A stretch of 64,000 bases of DNA, taken from the NCBI RefSeq assembly GCF_012911895.1, contig NZ_JAAXCV010000032.1, positions 159,347 through 223,346 on the forward strand, read 5' to 3'. Every line of letters starts with the position of its first letter. Position 1 is the stretch's first letter. Made by a program: the position numbers and the translations under genes. The stretch comes from Bacillus sp. RO3 (GTDB taxonomy: Bacteria; Bacillota; Bacilli; Bacillales; Bacillaceae_B). Positions 24,340-34,581 of this stretch are shown here, piece after piece. The notes beneath the pieces were generated by a model that had not been told where the DNA came from, did no database searches, and was given only the letters and a program-made list of their open reading frames with translations.

Positions 24340-24800
24340 CTTCTTTCCTCCTCCAGCTTATATCCCGTTGCCTTTACATATAGTATATACACATAACGAT
24401 CTTCATCGATTTCAGCAGAATCCCGCTCCCATTCGTTTCCATCTATATAATAATAAACGGAACCGATGACACTTAGAATATCCAGATGATCATCATGGTG
24501 TTCGATCTTTAAGATGGGGTTTTGTTTCCGCGGATTTAATTCTCGAATTTCCAGTATCAATCCTTCAGGAGGGAACAAAGGATCCTTCAACGGTTCCTCT
24601 TCATATAGTTCAACATATAGGATGAATCGATTCCCTTCTATGGCAGAAGAAAGCTGACGGTAGGTAACGCCTTCTTTTACGAAGAACTCACATTCCCGCC
24701 TCGTCAGGATCTGTTCCAGCTCGATTTCAGGATAATGGTAAATCGCTTCGAAGGTGTTGTTCCCTTTTCTCAATCGATATTCTAGTATCGGTTCTTTCAT
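24336..24800 (-). CDS. Uncharacterised protein of the DUF350/YjfC cluster
   Basis: I do not recognise a family. The 154-residue product is predicted beta-rich and acidic, without membrane segments or cysteine clusters (one Cys in RRECEFF). It reads KEPILEYRLRKGNNTFEAIY at the start and YYYIDGNEWERD near the end. The best start is ATG at 24800 with GGGAGG 13 bases upstream, rather far; the frame is open to 24851. It overlaps the lipoprotein start by 4 bases and is the first gene of the operon, divergent from a potassium channel. In other bacteria comparable slots hold DUF4178 or DUF2491 proteins, which it may resemble in role. Confidence 0.6.
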   Translation of the reverse strand: MKEPILEYRLRKGNNTFEAIYHYPEIELEQILTRRECEFFVKEGVTYRQLSSAIEGNRFILYVELYEEEPLKDPLFPPEGLILEIRELNPRKQNPILKIEHHDDHLDILSVIGSVYYYIDGNEWERDSAEIDEDRYVYILYVKATGYKLEEERR

Positions 24801-24923
24801 TTTATGAATCCAGCCTCCCACTATGATTTCTTTTATTCTATACGATTCCATCAGGAAAAAGTTTCATTTCCCTGACGTTCATTGGTATGATTGAACTATG
24901 ATTTTTTGATAAGGAGGGTATGT

Positions 24924-25946
24924 ATGATCATATTTCAAAGGATTTGGAAACAGATTACGAAGATGGACTTCGGCTTCATTCTTTTATTATCTCTGATTAT
25001 CGTCCTGTTTGGAACCTTTGGCAGCCATTATTTGGAGCCTGAAACCTTTCCTTCGCTTTTTGACGGGTTCTGGTGGACGATGACGACCTTGACCACTGTC
25101 GGATATGGAGATTACTTCCCCGTCACGGTTGGTGGACGACTGCTTGGGATCTTCTTATTTATCTTCGGAATCGGGATCATCGGGGTGTTGATCAGTAAGA
25201 CCGTTGATTCCATCACTACATTTCAGAAATTTAAAAGGGAGGGAAAGCTAGTGTATACATATGAAGACCATTATATATACATCAATTGGTCAAAGAAAAC
25301 GGAAAGAGCCATTGAAGAAGTCTTGGCTCATGTACCCGACGCTGAAATCGTCCTCATCGATAAGCTGCCCACTACACCGATGGAGCATGAGCAGGTCCAT
25401 TTCATCCAGGGTGATCCCTCAGATGAAGCTGTACTGCTGAAAGCAAATATCTTCGAGGCAAAACGTGTGGCCATCTTCTCTGATTCGAAAATTGAGGATG
25501 CTTCCCTTATGGATGGCAAGACTCTGCTAATTGCATCTGCCGTTGAAGGATTATCGAAAACCCATAAGAGGGAGGTTCATACTATCGTGGAAGTATCGGA
25601 AGACCGTCACATTCCGAAGTTTCAGCATATCGCCGTCGAGGATTTCATCCTATCGAATGATTCCGTTTCCCTCCTGATGGCCAAAGCGACCCTTCACCCA
25701 GGTACCACTAATTTGTTCAGGCAATTGCTCAGTAAACGATACGGTAATAATATACACGAACTGAGCGTCAAAGAGAATTGGACTAACATCAAGCAGGCAT
25801 CGGACGAACTCCTGGAAAAAGGAGCTATTCTCCTCGCTGTGAATGATAATATGGATTTCACCGATGCCATGAACCGGGAGCTGCATGCTGATGATATCCT
25901 TTATGTCGTTTGCCACGACAGAGTGTACGAACAATTGAACCAATAA
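24924..25946 (+). CDS. Two-TM potassium channel with RCK (TrkA-N) domain, YugO-like
   Basis: The 340-residue protein has TM1 (GFILLLSLIIVLFGTFGSHY), a pore loop with the potassium selectivity filter TTVGYGD, and TM2 (LLGIFLFIFGIGIIGVLIS). A cytosolic Rossmann-like RCK domain follows (from about residue 115), probably gating the channel with ions or nucleotides, and a C-terminal regulatory part. The organisation equals B. subtilis YugO and archaeal MthK. The ATG at 24924 follows AAGGAGGG. The gene is divergent from the DUF350 cluster, a neighbourhood seen in other bacilli, and shares a bidirectional terminator with purA. Confidence 0.88.
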   Translation: MIIFQRIWKQITKMDFGFILLLSLIIVLFGTFGSHYLEPETFPSLFDGFWWTMTTLTTVGYGDYFPVTVGGRLLGIFLFIFGIGIIGVLISKTVDSITTFQKFKREGKLVYTYEDHYIYINWSKKTERAIEEVLAHVPDAEIVLIDKLPTTPMEHEQVHFIQGDPSDEAVLLKANIFEAKRVAIFSDSKIEDASLMDGKTLLIASAVEGLSKTHKREVHTIVEVSEDRHIPKFQHIAVEDFILSNDSVSLLMAKATLHPGTTNLFRQLLSKRYGNNIHELSVKENWTNIKQASDELLEKGAILLAVNDNMDFTDAMNRELHADDILYVVCHDRVYEQLNQ

Positions 25947-25984
25947 AAAAATCTCAGTCCCTGTTTCAGGGACTGAGATTTTTT
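25945..25984. terminator. Bidirectional terminator between channel gene and purA
   Basis: ATCTCAGTCCCTG pairs with CAGGGACTGAGAT across 3 bases, with an A-run before and a T-run after, so it works for both converging genes. Confidence 0.9.
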
Positions 25985-25986
25985 CG

Positions 25987-27279
25987 TTAATTCGGGCTCC
26001 ATACGCTTCGAACAACATTTGTTTGAGAGCGGTCCGGTCCGACTGAGAAGATGGAAAGAGGGATGCCTGTTAATTGGGATACACGCTCTAGGTAGTGACG
26101 TGCGTTTTCCGGCAGATCCGTTAACGTTTTGCATCCTGTGATATCTTCCGTCCAGCCTGGAAGCTCTTCGTACACTGGTTCACATTCAGCAAGAATATTC
26201 AGGTTGGCAGGGAATTCTTCCATGACTTCACCTTTGTATTTGTAGGCTACACAGATTTTCAATTTATCGATCCCTGTTAAGACATCGATGGAATTTAGTG
26301 AAAGATCGGTTAATCCACTTACACGACGGGCATGACGGACAACCACACTGTCAAACCAGCCCACACGGCGGGGGCGGCCAGTCGTGGTTCCGTATTCACG
26401 GCCCACTTCACGGATTTGATCTCCGATTTCGTTCGTCAGTTCAGTAGGGAAAGGTCCGTCCCCAACACGGGTGGTGTAGGCTTTAGACACTCCCACTACG
26501 TGGTTGATTTTCGTAGGGCCCACTCCAGAACCGATCGTTACTCCACCTGCTACCGGGTTTGAAGAGGTAACGAATGGATATGTACCTTGATCGATATCAA
26601 GCATAACCCCTTGAGCACCCTCGAAAAGAACACGGCGGCCGTTATCGATCGCATCGTTTAACACAACGGATGTATCGACAACATAATGCTTGATTTGCTG
26701 ACCGTACTCATAATACTCATCCAGGATATCTTCGATGTTGAAGCCTTCTGTTTCATAGAATTTTTCAAACAGGCGGTTTTTCTCTTCCAGATTACGGGCA
26801 AGCTTTTCTTCGAACGATTGACGATCCAGAAGATCTGCAATACGGATTCCTACACGAGCAGCTTTATCCATATAAGCAGGACCGATTCCTTTTTTCGTTG
26901 TACCGATCTTGTTGGCACCTTTACGTTCTTCATCAATTTCATCCAGTTTCAGGTGATATGGAAGAATGACGTGTGCACGGTTGCTGATTCTTAGGTTGTC
27001 TGTTTTCACATCACGATCGTGAAGATACTTCAACTCTTTGACAAGAGCCTTTGGATCCACAACCATCCCATTTCCGATTACGGATGTTTTTTCATTATAG
27101 AAAATACCTGATGGAATCAAGTGTAATTTATAGGTTTCACCGTCAAACTTAATTGTATGACCCGCATTGTTCCCACCTTGGTAACGCGCGATCACTTCTG
27201 CATGTTCGGAAAGGAAGTCAGTGATCTTTCCTTTTCCTTCGTCTCCCCATTGCGTTCCTACTACTACTACTGAAGACAT
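25987..27279 (-). CDS. purA: Adenylosuccinate synthetase
   Basis: PurA joins IMP and aspartate using GTP, the first step from IMP to AMP. The 430-residue protein has the N-terminal GTP-binding [11 protein letters not shown] with the catalytic aspartate, NAGHTI with the catalytic histidine, [11 protein letters not shown], the VLFEGAQG motif and the C-terminal [16 protein letters not shown] region. The ATG at 27279 has GGAGGTG upstream; an in-frame GTG three codons earlier overlaps that site. Convergent CGAAC-type boxes lie about 100 bases upstream, fitting PurR control as in B. subtilis. Confidence 0.97.
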   Translation of the reverse strand: MSSVVVVGTQWGDEGKGKITDFLSEHAEVIARYQGGNNAGHTIKFDGETYKLHLIPSGIFYNEKTSVIGNGMVVDPKALVKELKYLHDRDVKTDNLRISNRAHVILPYHLKLDEIDEERKGANKIGTTKKGIGPAYMDKAARVGIRIADLLDRQSFEEKLARNLEEKNRLFEKFYETEGFNIEDILDEYYEYGQQIKHYVVDTSVVLNDAIDNGRRVLFEGAQGVMLDIDQGTYPFVTSSNPVAGGVTIGSGVGPTKINHVVGVSKAYTTRVGDGPFPTELTNEIGDQIREVGREYGTTTGRPRRVGWFDSVVVRHARRVSGLTDLSLNSIDVLTGIDKLKICVAYKYKGEVMEEFPANLNILAECEPVYEELPGWTEDITGCKTLTDLPENARHYLERVSQLTGIPLSIFSVGPDRSQTNVVRSVWSPN

Positions 27280-27362
27280 ATTAAGCACCTCCGACAGGAA
27301 TTAGTATTCCCTCTTTTATCAAACAAACTCATTTTATCAACACCATAAGGGAAAGTCAATGA

Positions 27363-27406
27363 AAACACGAACAATTTAATAGGTACTTGTGTTTATGTTC
27401 GTATAA
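27363..27406 (-). promoter_or_regulatory. PurR operator (paired PurBoxes) upstream of purA
   Basis: Two 13-mers in inverted orientation, AAACACGAACAAT at 27363-27375 and TTATACGAACATA (rc of 27394-27406), are 18 bases apart. Both keep the CGAAC core of the Bacillus PurBox (AWWWCCGAACWWT) and stand before the known PurR target purA. Confidence 0.7.
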
Positions 27407-27566
27407 ACACCGTCTTTCATCCTGAGACTACCAATCAGGAAACTCTTATGATACATAAAAAGTTGTAAAGGTAAGCTAAGTTAGCATAGCCTATTATAGA
27501 AATTTTTGCTAATCTAAAATAAGCATTTTGAATTTTACATACAATTGAACATGAGGTGACCTTACG

Positions 27567-29291
27567 ATGATTAAACGGTTTTTCAGTTATTACCGTCCAC
27601 ACAGACGGCTTTTTTATATCGATTTCGCCTGCGCAGTCCTGGTCGGGCTTTTAGAATTAGGGTTTCCCATTGCCGTTTCATGGTTTATTGATTCCCTCCT
27701 TCCTGAGGGAGACTGGAGTACGATTCTGGCTGTTTCGGCGGGACTACTCGTCCTTTACCTCCTCAGCTCCAGTATGCAATTCGTAGTGAACTACTGGGGA
27801 CATAAGCTCGGGATTAATATCGAGACGGATATGAGAAGGGAACTGTTCCACCATGTTCAGCGGCAGTCCTTCCGATTTTTCGACAATACGAAAACCGGGC
27901 ATATCATGAGTCGGGTGACCAATGATCTGATGGATATCGGAGAACTTGCCCATCATGGACCTGAGGATCTCTTCATTGCGGTCATGACCTTTATCGGTGC
28001 ATTCTGGATCATGCTCACAATCAATGTGGAGCTTGCACTGGTTGCCATTATCATCGTCCCTTTCCTGGTTTGGCTGATTTCCTATTCCAATATCAAAATG
28101 AACGCAGCCTGGACAAAAATGTACGGGAATATCGCTGATGTCAACAGTCGCGTAGAGGACAGTGTTTCAGGAGCAAGAGTCGTTCAATCGTTCACTAATG
28201 AATCCTATGAAATGGAAAGATTCAATGAAAATAACCAATTTTTCCGGAAATCAAAGCTGAAAGCCTATAATGTCATGAGCGTGAATCTATCAGGGATCTA
28301 TATCACCACAAGATTGATGACATTGATCATCTTGGTATACGGTGCCTGGTTAAGCTTTTCAGGGGTTCTCTCTTACGGAGAGCTCGTTGCCTTCATTCTT
28401 TATATCAATGTCCTTTTTAAACCGATCGACAAAATTTCTGCCCTTCTTGAGCTGTATCCAAAAGGGATGGCGGGCTTTAAACGATTCACCGAGCTCATGG
28501 ATATGGAGCCTGACATTGAAAATCGACCACACGCCATTGAAGTTTCGACTTTACGGGGGGACATCGCTTTCAAAGATGTGACCTTTGGATATGAACCACA
28601 CCGTCCTATACTGAAGAATTTATCCTTTAGCATTCAACCAGGGCAGACCGTGGCATTTGTCGGGCCATCAGGGGCAGGGAAAACGACGATTTGCTCGTTG
28701 ATCCCCCGCTTTTATGATATTGAAGGAGGGGCCATCACCATTGATGGAATGGATATCCGTGAGATGACGAAGGAATCCCTCCGTTCCCAGATCGGGATCG
28801 TCCAGCAGGATGTGTTCCTGTTCACGGGAACCCTCAGGGAAAATATCGCCTATGGAAAACTCGATGCAACCCAGGAAGAAATAGAAGAAGCGACCAGGCG
28901 TGCTCATCTGACCGATCTTATCGCCTCCCTTCCCGACGGCTATGATACACAAATAGGGGAGAGGGGCCTGAAGCTATCGGGAGGGCAGAAGCAGCGCTTG
29001 TCCATCGCCCGCATGTTCCTCAAAAATCCTCGCATCTTGATTCTGGATGAGGCTACGTCTGCCCTGGATACAGAAACAGAAGCCATCATCCAGGAGGCTT
29101 TGAACGAACTGGCTAAAGACCGTACGACCCTTGTGATCGCCCATCGTCTCGCTACCATCCGTAAAGCCGATCGCATCCTGGTTGTAACGGAAACGGGAAT
29201 TGCAGAAGACGGGACTCATGAAGAACTGCTGTCAAATGAAGACGGAATCTTTACAAGGCTTCATGCTCATCAGCATGCAACCATTCTTTAA
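27567..29291 (+). CDS. ABC-type exporter, fused permease and ATPase (MsbA-like)
   Basis: A 574-residue half-transporter that should work as a dimer. The N-terminal ~310 residues hold six membrane helices and the intracellular coupling loops (TGHIMSRVTNDLMDIGE, SRVEDSVSGARVVQSF). The C-terminal nucleotide-binding domain has Walker A GPSGAGKTT, Q-loop IVQQDVF, signature LSGGQKQR, Walker B ILILDEATSALD and switch histidine in VIAHRLAT. The family includes lipid and drug exporters (B. subtilis YgaD is similar in my recollection); the substrate is unknown. GAGGTGACC precedes the ATG. It is divergent from purA, with a 278-base shared upstream region. Confidence 0.93.
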   Translation: MIKRFFSYYRPHRRLFYIDFACAVLVGLLELGFPIAVSWFIDSLLPEGDWSTILAVSAGLLVLYLLSSSMQFVVNYWGHKLGINIETDMRRELFHHVQRQSFRFFDNTKTGHIMSRVTNDLMDIGELAHHGPEDLFIAVMTFIGAFWIMLTINVELALVAIIIVPFLVWLISYSNIKMNAAWTKMYGNIADVNSRVEDSVSGARVVQSFTNESYEMERFNENNQFFRKSKLKAYNVMSVNLSGIYITTRLMTLIILVYGAWLSFSGVLSYGELVAFILYINVLFKPIDKISALLELYPKGMAGFKRFTELMDMEPDIENRPHAIEVSTLRGDIAFKDVTFGYEPHRPILKNLSFSIQPGQTVAFVGPSGAGKTTICSLIPRFYDIEGGAITIDGMDIREMTKESLRSQIGIVQQDVFLFTGTLRENIAYGKLDATQEEIEEATRRAHLTDLIASLPDGYDTQIGERGLKLSGGQKQRLSIARMFLKNPRILILDEATSALDTETEAIIQEALNELAKDRTTLVIAHRLATIRKADRILVVTETGIAEDGTHEELLSNEDGIFTRLHAHQHATIL

Positions 29292-29294
29292 CAC

Positions 29295-29331
29295 AAAAAA
29301 ATCCAGGCCTCATGAGGCCTGGATTTTTTTT
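29295..29331. terminator. Bidirectional terminator between ABC exporter and dnaB
   Basis: ATCCAGGCCTCATGAGGCCTGGAT is an almost loopless palindrome flanked by an A-run and a T-run, between two converging genes. Confidence 0.92.
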
Positions 29332-29333
29332 AA

Positions 29334-30686
29334 TTAAGCCGGTGCGTCGTCGAACCGCCGCTCCAGATTTACGAATTTATTATATTCCTTCACAAAGGCA
29401 AGGGACACATTCCCGACAGGACCGTTACGCTGCTTGGCGATGATGATCTCAATGATGTTTTTATTTTCAGCCTCTTTGTCGTAGTAATCTTCACGGTATA
29501 AGAAGGCTACAATATCGGCATCCTGCTCGATACTTCCCGATTCACGGATATCCGACATCATCGGGCGCTTATCTTGTCTCTGCTCCACTCCACGGGAAAG
29601 CTGGGACAGGGCGATGACAGGCACTTGAAGCTCACGTGCCAGTCCTTTTAGGGAACGGGAAATTTCAGATACTTCCTGCTGACGGTTTTCTCCTGACCGT
29701 CCGCTTCCCTGGATGAGCTGCAGGTAGTCGATGAGGATCATTCCGAGGCCGTGCTCCTGAGCGAGACGTCGGCATTTCGAGCGGATTTCCCCCACTTTGA
29801 TACCGGGCGTATCATCAATATAGATCCCGGCATTGGAGAGGCTTCCCATGGCCATGGTAAGCTTTCTCCAGTCTTCGTCGGTTAACTCACCTGTACGTAG
29901 GTTTTGGGCATTGATATTGCCTTCTGCACACAGCATACGCATGACAAGCTGCTCCGCTCCCATCTCAAGGGAGAAGATCGCGACGTTTTCTTTCGCCTTC
30001 ACAGCCACATTTTGGGCGATATTCAGGGCAAAGGCTGTTTTACCCATGGAAGGACGCGCTCCTACAATGATCAAATCATTTCGCTGGAAACCGGCCGTCA
30101 TATGGTCAAGATCGGCAAATCCCGTTGAAATTCCCGTTACGTCACCTTTACGGTTCGTTAAGGTTTCAATGTTATCATAGGTACGCACCAATACATCTTT
30201 AATATTATGAAATGCGCCTGCATTCTTGCGCTGTGCCACTTCCATGATGTTTTTTTCCGCTTCGCTCAGCAGGCTGTCCACTTCATCTTCACGTGCATAC
30301 CCGTCTGAAGCGATATCAGTCGCTGTGCGGATCAATCTTCTCAATAATGATTTCTCTTCTACAATCTTTGCGTAGTACTCGATATTGGCAGCCGTGGGAA
30401 CAGATGCGGCAAGTTCACTCAAATAAGCGACCCCGCCGACATCCTCAAGCTCTTTCGCCGCTGCCAGTTCTTCTGTCACGGTAATGAGGTCGACGGCTTT
30501 TCCCCCGTCTCCCAGGTTCAGCATGACATTATATATTTTCTGATGGGAATGACGATAAAAATCCTCTGGTATCAATATTTCCGACGTGGTCGTCAAGGCG
30601 CTTGGCTCTAGGAAAATGGCACCTAATACCGCTTGTTCTGCCTCAATATTCTGGGGCGGGACCCTGTCCTGGAACACTTCATTCAT
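29334..30686 (-). CDS. dnaB: Replicative DNA helicase (DnaC in B. subtilis naming)
   Basis: The ring helicase unwinds DNA at the replication fork. The 450-residue protein has the helical N-terminal domain (IEAEQAVLGAIFLEP), a linker, and a RecA-like C-terminal domain with Walker A GARPSMGKTAFAL, Walker B MILIDYLQLI and SGRSGENRQQEVSEISR, followed by ALSQLSRGVEQR. GGAGG precedes the ATG. The order rplI-dnaB-purA is the Bacillus one. A terminator lies between rplI and this gene. Confidence 0.97.
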   Translation of the reverse strand: MNEVFQDRVPPQNIEAEQAVLGAIFLEPSALTTTSEILIPEDFYRHSHQKIYNVMLNLGDGGKAVDLITVTEELAAAKELEDVGGVAYLSELAASVPTAANIEYYAKIVEEKSLLRRLIRTATDIASDGYAREDEVDSLLSEAEKNIMEVAQRKNAGAFHNIKDVLVRTYDNIETLTNRKGDVTGISTGFADLDHMTAGFQRNDLIIVGARPSMGKTAFALNIAQNVAVKAKENVAIFSLEMGAEQLVMRMLCAEGNINAQNLRTGELTDEDWRKLTMAMGSLSNAGIYIDDTPGIKVGEIRSKCRRLAQEHGLGMILIDYLQLIQGSGRSGENRQQEVSEISRSLKGLARELQVPVIALSQLSRGVEQRQDKRPMMSDIRESGSIEQDADIVAFLYREDYYDKEAENKNIIEIIIAKQRNGPVGNVSLAFVKEYNKFVNLERRFDDAPA

Positions 30687-30772
30687 CTATGCATAACCTC
30701 CAATACAAACTGCGAAGGGGCTTCGCGAGTCACCACTTTAATCTATATCAAAATAAGAATTTAGTCCTACCG

Positions 30773-30805
30773 AAAAAATGTGATCAGGACGACATCCAGA
30801 TCACA
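30773..30805 (-). terminator. Terminator between rplI and dnaB
   Basis: On the minus strand TGTGATC pairs with GATCACA and is followed by TTTTTTCGG, 80 bases after the rplI stop. Confidence 0.75.
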
Positions 30806-30887
30806 TTTTCATCAAGCTATATTCATTTTAACATGTTTTTCTCAAAATGAAGTTACCAAATTTCGTATATTTCTCTCATAGAAACTC

Positions 30888-31334
30888 TTATTCTTCCGTT
30901 ACATGTACCTTCAGTGTCGCAGAAACGTCCGTATGGAGCTTCACAGGAACGTTCGTATATCCCAGGGCCCTAATCGCATCGTTCATTTCAATTTTACGTT
31001 TATCAATTTTCAGGTCATGTTCTTTTTTCAGGTTATCCGCAATTTGCTTGCTTGTGATCGATCCGAATAATCGACCGCCTTCACCGGATTTCGCTTTCAT
31101 TTCAACAGTGATATTTTCAAGCGTCTCTTTTAATCTTTTGGCTTCTTCCAGCTCTTCCTGGGCCATTTGCTTTTCTTTCTTCTTTTGGCCCTCAAGCTGG
31201 CCCATATTGGCATTCGTCGCTTCCACGGCCAAACCTTTCTTCAAGAGGAAGTTATGCGCATACCCGTCTGCCACGTTTTTTACTTCGCCTTTTTTTCCTT
31301 TACCTTTAACGTCTTTTAAGAAAATTACTTTCAT
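30888..31334 (-). CDS. rplI: 50S ribosomal protein bL9
   Basis: bL9 binds 23S rRNA near the L1 stalk base. The 148-residue product has the typical N-terminal domain [20 protein letters not shown] with [13 protein letters not shown], a long connecting helix rich in K and E, and the C-terminal domain with [13 protein letters not shown]. It overlaps the gdpP stop by 4 bases (ATGA), so its translation is coupled to gdpP, as in related genomes. Confidence 0.97.
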   Translation of the reverse strand: MKVIFLKDVKGKGKKGEVKNVADGYAHNFLLKKGLAVEATNANMGQLEGQKKKEKQMAQEELEEAKRLKETLENITVEMKAKSGEGGRLFGSITSKQIADNLKKEHDLKIDKRKIEMNDAIRALGYTNVPVKLHTDVSATLKVHVTEE

Positions 31335-33304
31335 GTCTCTTTTCTCCCTTCAAAATAATCATCCAATGCTTCTTTCAGCTGTTCTTCTGCTTCAAGCACC
31401 GATATCTGTTTGATTTGAGTAGCCGCATTCGTTAAATGACCGCCGCCGTTTAAATTTTCCATAATGATCTGTACGTTCACATCACCTAAAGAACGGGCAC
31501 TGATCCCGATCGTTTCAGGATCACGCTTTGAGATGACAAAGGAAGCAATCACTTCATCCATGGTCAGTAACGTATCCGCTGCCTGTGCGATCAGAACGGG
31601 ATCATAAATGACATCCTCATCAGCCTTTGCTATCGCAACGCCTTCGTGGAAAAATTGAACCGATTCAATTAATCTTGACCGCTTAATATAGGTATCGACG
31701 TCTTCTTTCAGGAATTTCTGAACCAAAACAGTGTCTGCCCCTTGTGCCCTTAAATAAGAAGCGGCATCAAACGTCCTCGAACCCGTCCTGAGGGTGAAGC
31801 TCTTTGTATCCACGATGATTCCCGCCAGGAGAGAAGTCGCTTCAAGCATGGAAATCTTCTCGTGTTTAGGCTGATATTCCAACAGTTCCGTCACAAGTTC
31901 AGCTGTTGACGAAGCATATGGTTCCATGTAAACAAGTAATGGATTCTTAATAAAGTCTTCGCCACGGCGATGGTGATCGATGACCACGACTTTATCCAAT
32001 TTGTTTAACAGCTTTTCTTCAATGACCAACGAAGGCTTATGGGTATCGACCACCACAAGCAGGGTGTCCTCCGTAGCCATTTCCAGCGCTTCCTCGGGTG
32101 TGATGAACCGGGAATGAAGATCGGAATTTGCCTTGATCTCCTTCATCAATCGTTTCACACCATTATCGATTTCATTAAAGTTTAGGACCACATAGCCTTC
32201 ACGCTGATTCATCTGGGCCACTTTCCGTATCCCGATTGACGCTCCGATGGCGTCCATATCGGGATGTTTATGTCCCATAATGATGACCTTATCACTTTCA
32301 ATCATGATTTCCTTCAGGGCGTGTGAGATGACCCTTGCACGTACCCGGGTACGCTTCTCCATTGGATTGGTTTTTCCACCGTAGAACTTAACCTTTCCGT
32401 TGGTCTGCTTGATGGCCACTTGATCGCCGCCCCGGCCTAGAGCAAGGTCTAGGCTTGATTGAGCCAGGGTACCCAGTTCAGGCAGTGAAGAAACGCCCGT
32501 CCCTACTCCAATGCTCAGGGTAAGGGGGACATTCTGCTTGGAAGTGGTATCGCGGACATCGTCCAAAATACCGAACTTTTCCTTCTCCAGCACTTGAAGG
32601 ATCTTCTCGTTGAAAACGGCAATGAACCGTTCTGAGGACACGCGCTTTAAAAACAAGCCATACTCTTTTGCCCACTTGTTCAAGATCGACGTCACTAAGC
32701 TGTTTAAGCTGCTTCTTGTCTGGTCATCCATCCCCTGGGTCAATTCATCATAATTGTCCAGGAAGATGATCCCGATATTCGTGCGTTCCTCATGATATTG
32801 TTTTTCTATTTCTTTTTGTTCGGTTACATCAAAGAAATAGAGAAGTTTTTCTTTCAGTTTCAATACGACATGATACTTTCTCTCATTAATTGTCACAATT
32901 TCTGAATCTACTTCCTGCTTGATTAGAGGGACAAGAGTTTCTGCCACATCGTAAAGGGATCGACCAACGACTGTGTCTTCATTAAAACAAGAGGCTAGAA
33001 AAGGATTCGTCCATTCTATGTAATATTCATCATTGATCAGCATGATCCCGATGGGCATCTCCATTAATGCCTCTTCCCCAACGCGTTTCACACGATAGGA
33101 TAAGGTAGAGATGTATTCCTCTGTTTCTTCGTGGGATCTTCTTTCAAAATAGAAAGCAAGATAATACACAACTCCAAAGACAATCAACCCTATTAACGAA
33201 ATGATCCATTGGTAAAAGGAAACAGATAGTAAAAATAGAGCTGTTAATATAGCAAGGCCGTACAATGGATAACGGATCATTCGCTTATTAAAATAAGATG
33301 GCAT
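31331..33304 (-). CDS. gdpP: Cyclic-di-AMP phosphodiesterase GdpP
   Basis: A 657-residue membrane enzyme that degrades c-di-AMP. There are two N-terminal helices ([20 protein letters not shown] and [18 protein letters not shown]), a PAS domain that can bind heme, and a degenerate GGDEF domain. The DHH/DHHA1 catalytic part has [22 protein letters not shown] and [12 protein letters not shown], and ends with [16 protein letters not shown] precedes the ATG. The yybS-gdpP-rplI order is that of B. subtilis. Confidence 0.96.
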   Translation of the reverse strand: MPSYFNKRMIRYPLYGLAILTALFLLSVSFYQWIISLIGLIVFGVVYYLAFYFERRSHEETEEYISTLSYRVKRVGEEALMEMPIGIMLINDEYYIEWTNPFLASCFNEDTVVGRSLYDVAETLVPLIKQEVDSEIVTINERKYHVVLKLKEKLLYFFDVTEQKEIEKQYHEERTNIGIIFLDNYDELTQGMDDQTRSSLNSLVTSILNKWAKEYGLFLKRVSSERFIAVFNEKILQVLEKEKFGILDDVRDTTSKQNVPLTLSIGVGTGVSSLPELGTLAQSSLDLALGRGGDQVAIKQTNGKVKFYGGKTNPMEKRTRVRARVISHALKEIMIESDKVIIMGHKHPDMDAIGASIGIRKVAQMNQREGYVVLNFNEIDNGVKRLMKEIKANSDLHSRFITPEEALEMATEDTLLVVVDTHKPSLVIEEKLLNKLDKVVVIDHHRRGEDFIKNPLLVYMEPYASSTAELVTELLEYQPKHEKISMLEATSLLAGIIVDTKSFTLRTGSRTFDAASYLRAQGADTVLVQKFLKEDVDTYIKRSRLIESVQFFHEGVAIAKADEDVIYDPVLIAQAADTLLTMDEVIASFVISKRDPETIGISARSLGDVNVQIIMENLNGGGHLTNAATQIKQISVLEAEEQLKEALDDYFEGRKET

Positions 33305-33330
33305 GATTTCAGCTCCTGGACCTTAAATTT

Positions 33331-34251
33331 CTATGACTTCTGCAGGCGTTGTCTTAGATCAAATCCTAAGTCAATTATACCTAAAATTCGCACGAGATAA
33401 AGAAGAGGAATCGAAATGATTGTAATCAATACCAAAATCCCTTTTGACCAGCCTTTTAAATGGGCGAAGAAATAAAGGAAAGACAGGCCCTGTACCGCCA
33501 TCAATGATTGCAGGACATACAGGATATTAAGCAGAGCCGTATAGGCATACGTTCCTTTCTCAGGCTGCAGAATCATGGAAAGGATAAGGGTGATCAAATA
33601 ATACCAAAGGATGCTCTTGGGAAGCATCCATTCCCTAAATGGCTTGAATACGGGTACTTCTCTTCCTAATCGCTTCATGATAGGGAAGTTGATGAGCATA
33701 AAGAATAGAGCCAGGACAACAGCTATTCCCAGGAACAGGGTGGGCATCAATGTCTGGATAAGATCAACTGAGCTATCGATACTTTCCACCAACTTCCGGT
33801 CCGGTTCCTGACCGAGCTGTTCAAATAGAGAATAATATAAAGTCTTTGATTCCGCCAGGCTGTCTTCTATTATATTAACATCGAAGAGGAGGATAGAAAA
33901 AACAAAACCTATCACGATATTGATGACTAATGTGAGACTTGATGCCATGAACAGCCTCATTTTATCTACCTTCGCCTGCACACACCAGCCAATCACAACC
34001 CCTGTCGTTGCAACCATAAAGGCAACAGGCAGTGCAATAAGGCCCCCAAACAGGAAAGACAATCCCAGGCCCCCGATCAACACGTAAATAGAATTCAGCA
34101 GCGAATACTTTGAACTGAACAGGATAAGGGGCAGCGGCAATACGAAGAATGCCAGGGTTCCAATAATGGGAACATATAAAGCCAATAATAACAAAACAGT
34201 AAAGATGGCGAGCATAAGCGCACCTTCCGTTAATATACGGGGATTTTTCAC
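33331..34251 (-). CDS. yybS: DUF2232 membrane protein YybS
   Basis: A 306-residue protein with about eight hydrophobic helices and an extracellular segment of about 45 residues in the middle (NIIEDSLAESKTLYYS to DSSVDLIQ). This is the DUF2232 (YybS) layout, distantly related to S-component membrane proteins, with no proven function. Translation starts at GTG 34251, with AAGGAG 9 bases upstream. Only about 26 bases separate it from gdpP, so the two form an operon, as in B. subtilis. Confidence 0.9.
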   Translation of the reverse strand: MKNPRILTEGALMLAIFTVLLLLALYVPIIGTLAFFVLPLPLILFSSKYSLLNSIYVLIGGLGLSFLFGGLIALPVAFMVATTGVVIGWCVQAKVDKMRLFMASSLTLVINIVIGFVFSILLFDVNIIEDSLAESKTLYYSLFEQLGQEPDRKLVESIDSSVDLIQTLMPTLFLGIAVVLALFFMLINFPIMKRLGREVPVFKPFREWMLPKSILWYYLITLILSMILQPEKGTYAYTALLNILYVLQSLMAVQGLSFLYFFAHLKGWSKGILVLITIISIPLLYLVRILGIIDLGFDLRQRLQKS

Positions 34252-34581
34252 TGAAAACGCTCCTTACGATAAATTCAAACATGCAATAACACTATCATAT
34301 CAATTTTGGAAGTAGATTTCACCTGGGGGATGCTGATCCCAAGACGACAGGGATTCGTTCATGGCCGCTCTTTAATTTTGTTGTACCACTTTCACCAAAA
34401 CCCGTACCAACTTGCACATATCCATAACGATTATGGTTCAGATTCATTTATGTTCACAAAAAAAGGGAGTCCCTTCAACATGCTTCACTTCTTCATCTAC
34501 TCTAGTATGCACTCACTTCAAAAAGGAGTATACGTTCGAGACAAAGAATGGCAATGGTTCAGGAACACCCTCTGATAATCA
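34252..34581. other. Gene-free gap between yybS and the chemotaxis receptor
   Basis: This 330-base stretch lies upstream of yybS and downstream of the chemotaxis receptor gene. The only hint of structure is a weak minus-strand AGGG-ACT-CCCT hairpin followed by TTTTTTT near 34460-34475, possibly the receptor gene terminator. The yybS promoter should be here but no clear box was found. Confidence 0.4.
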
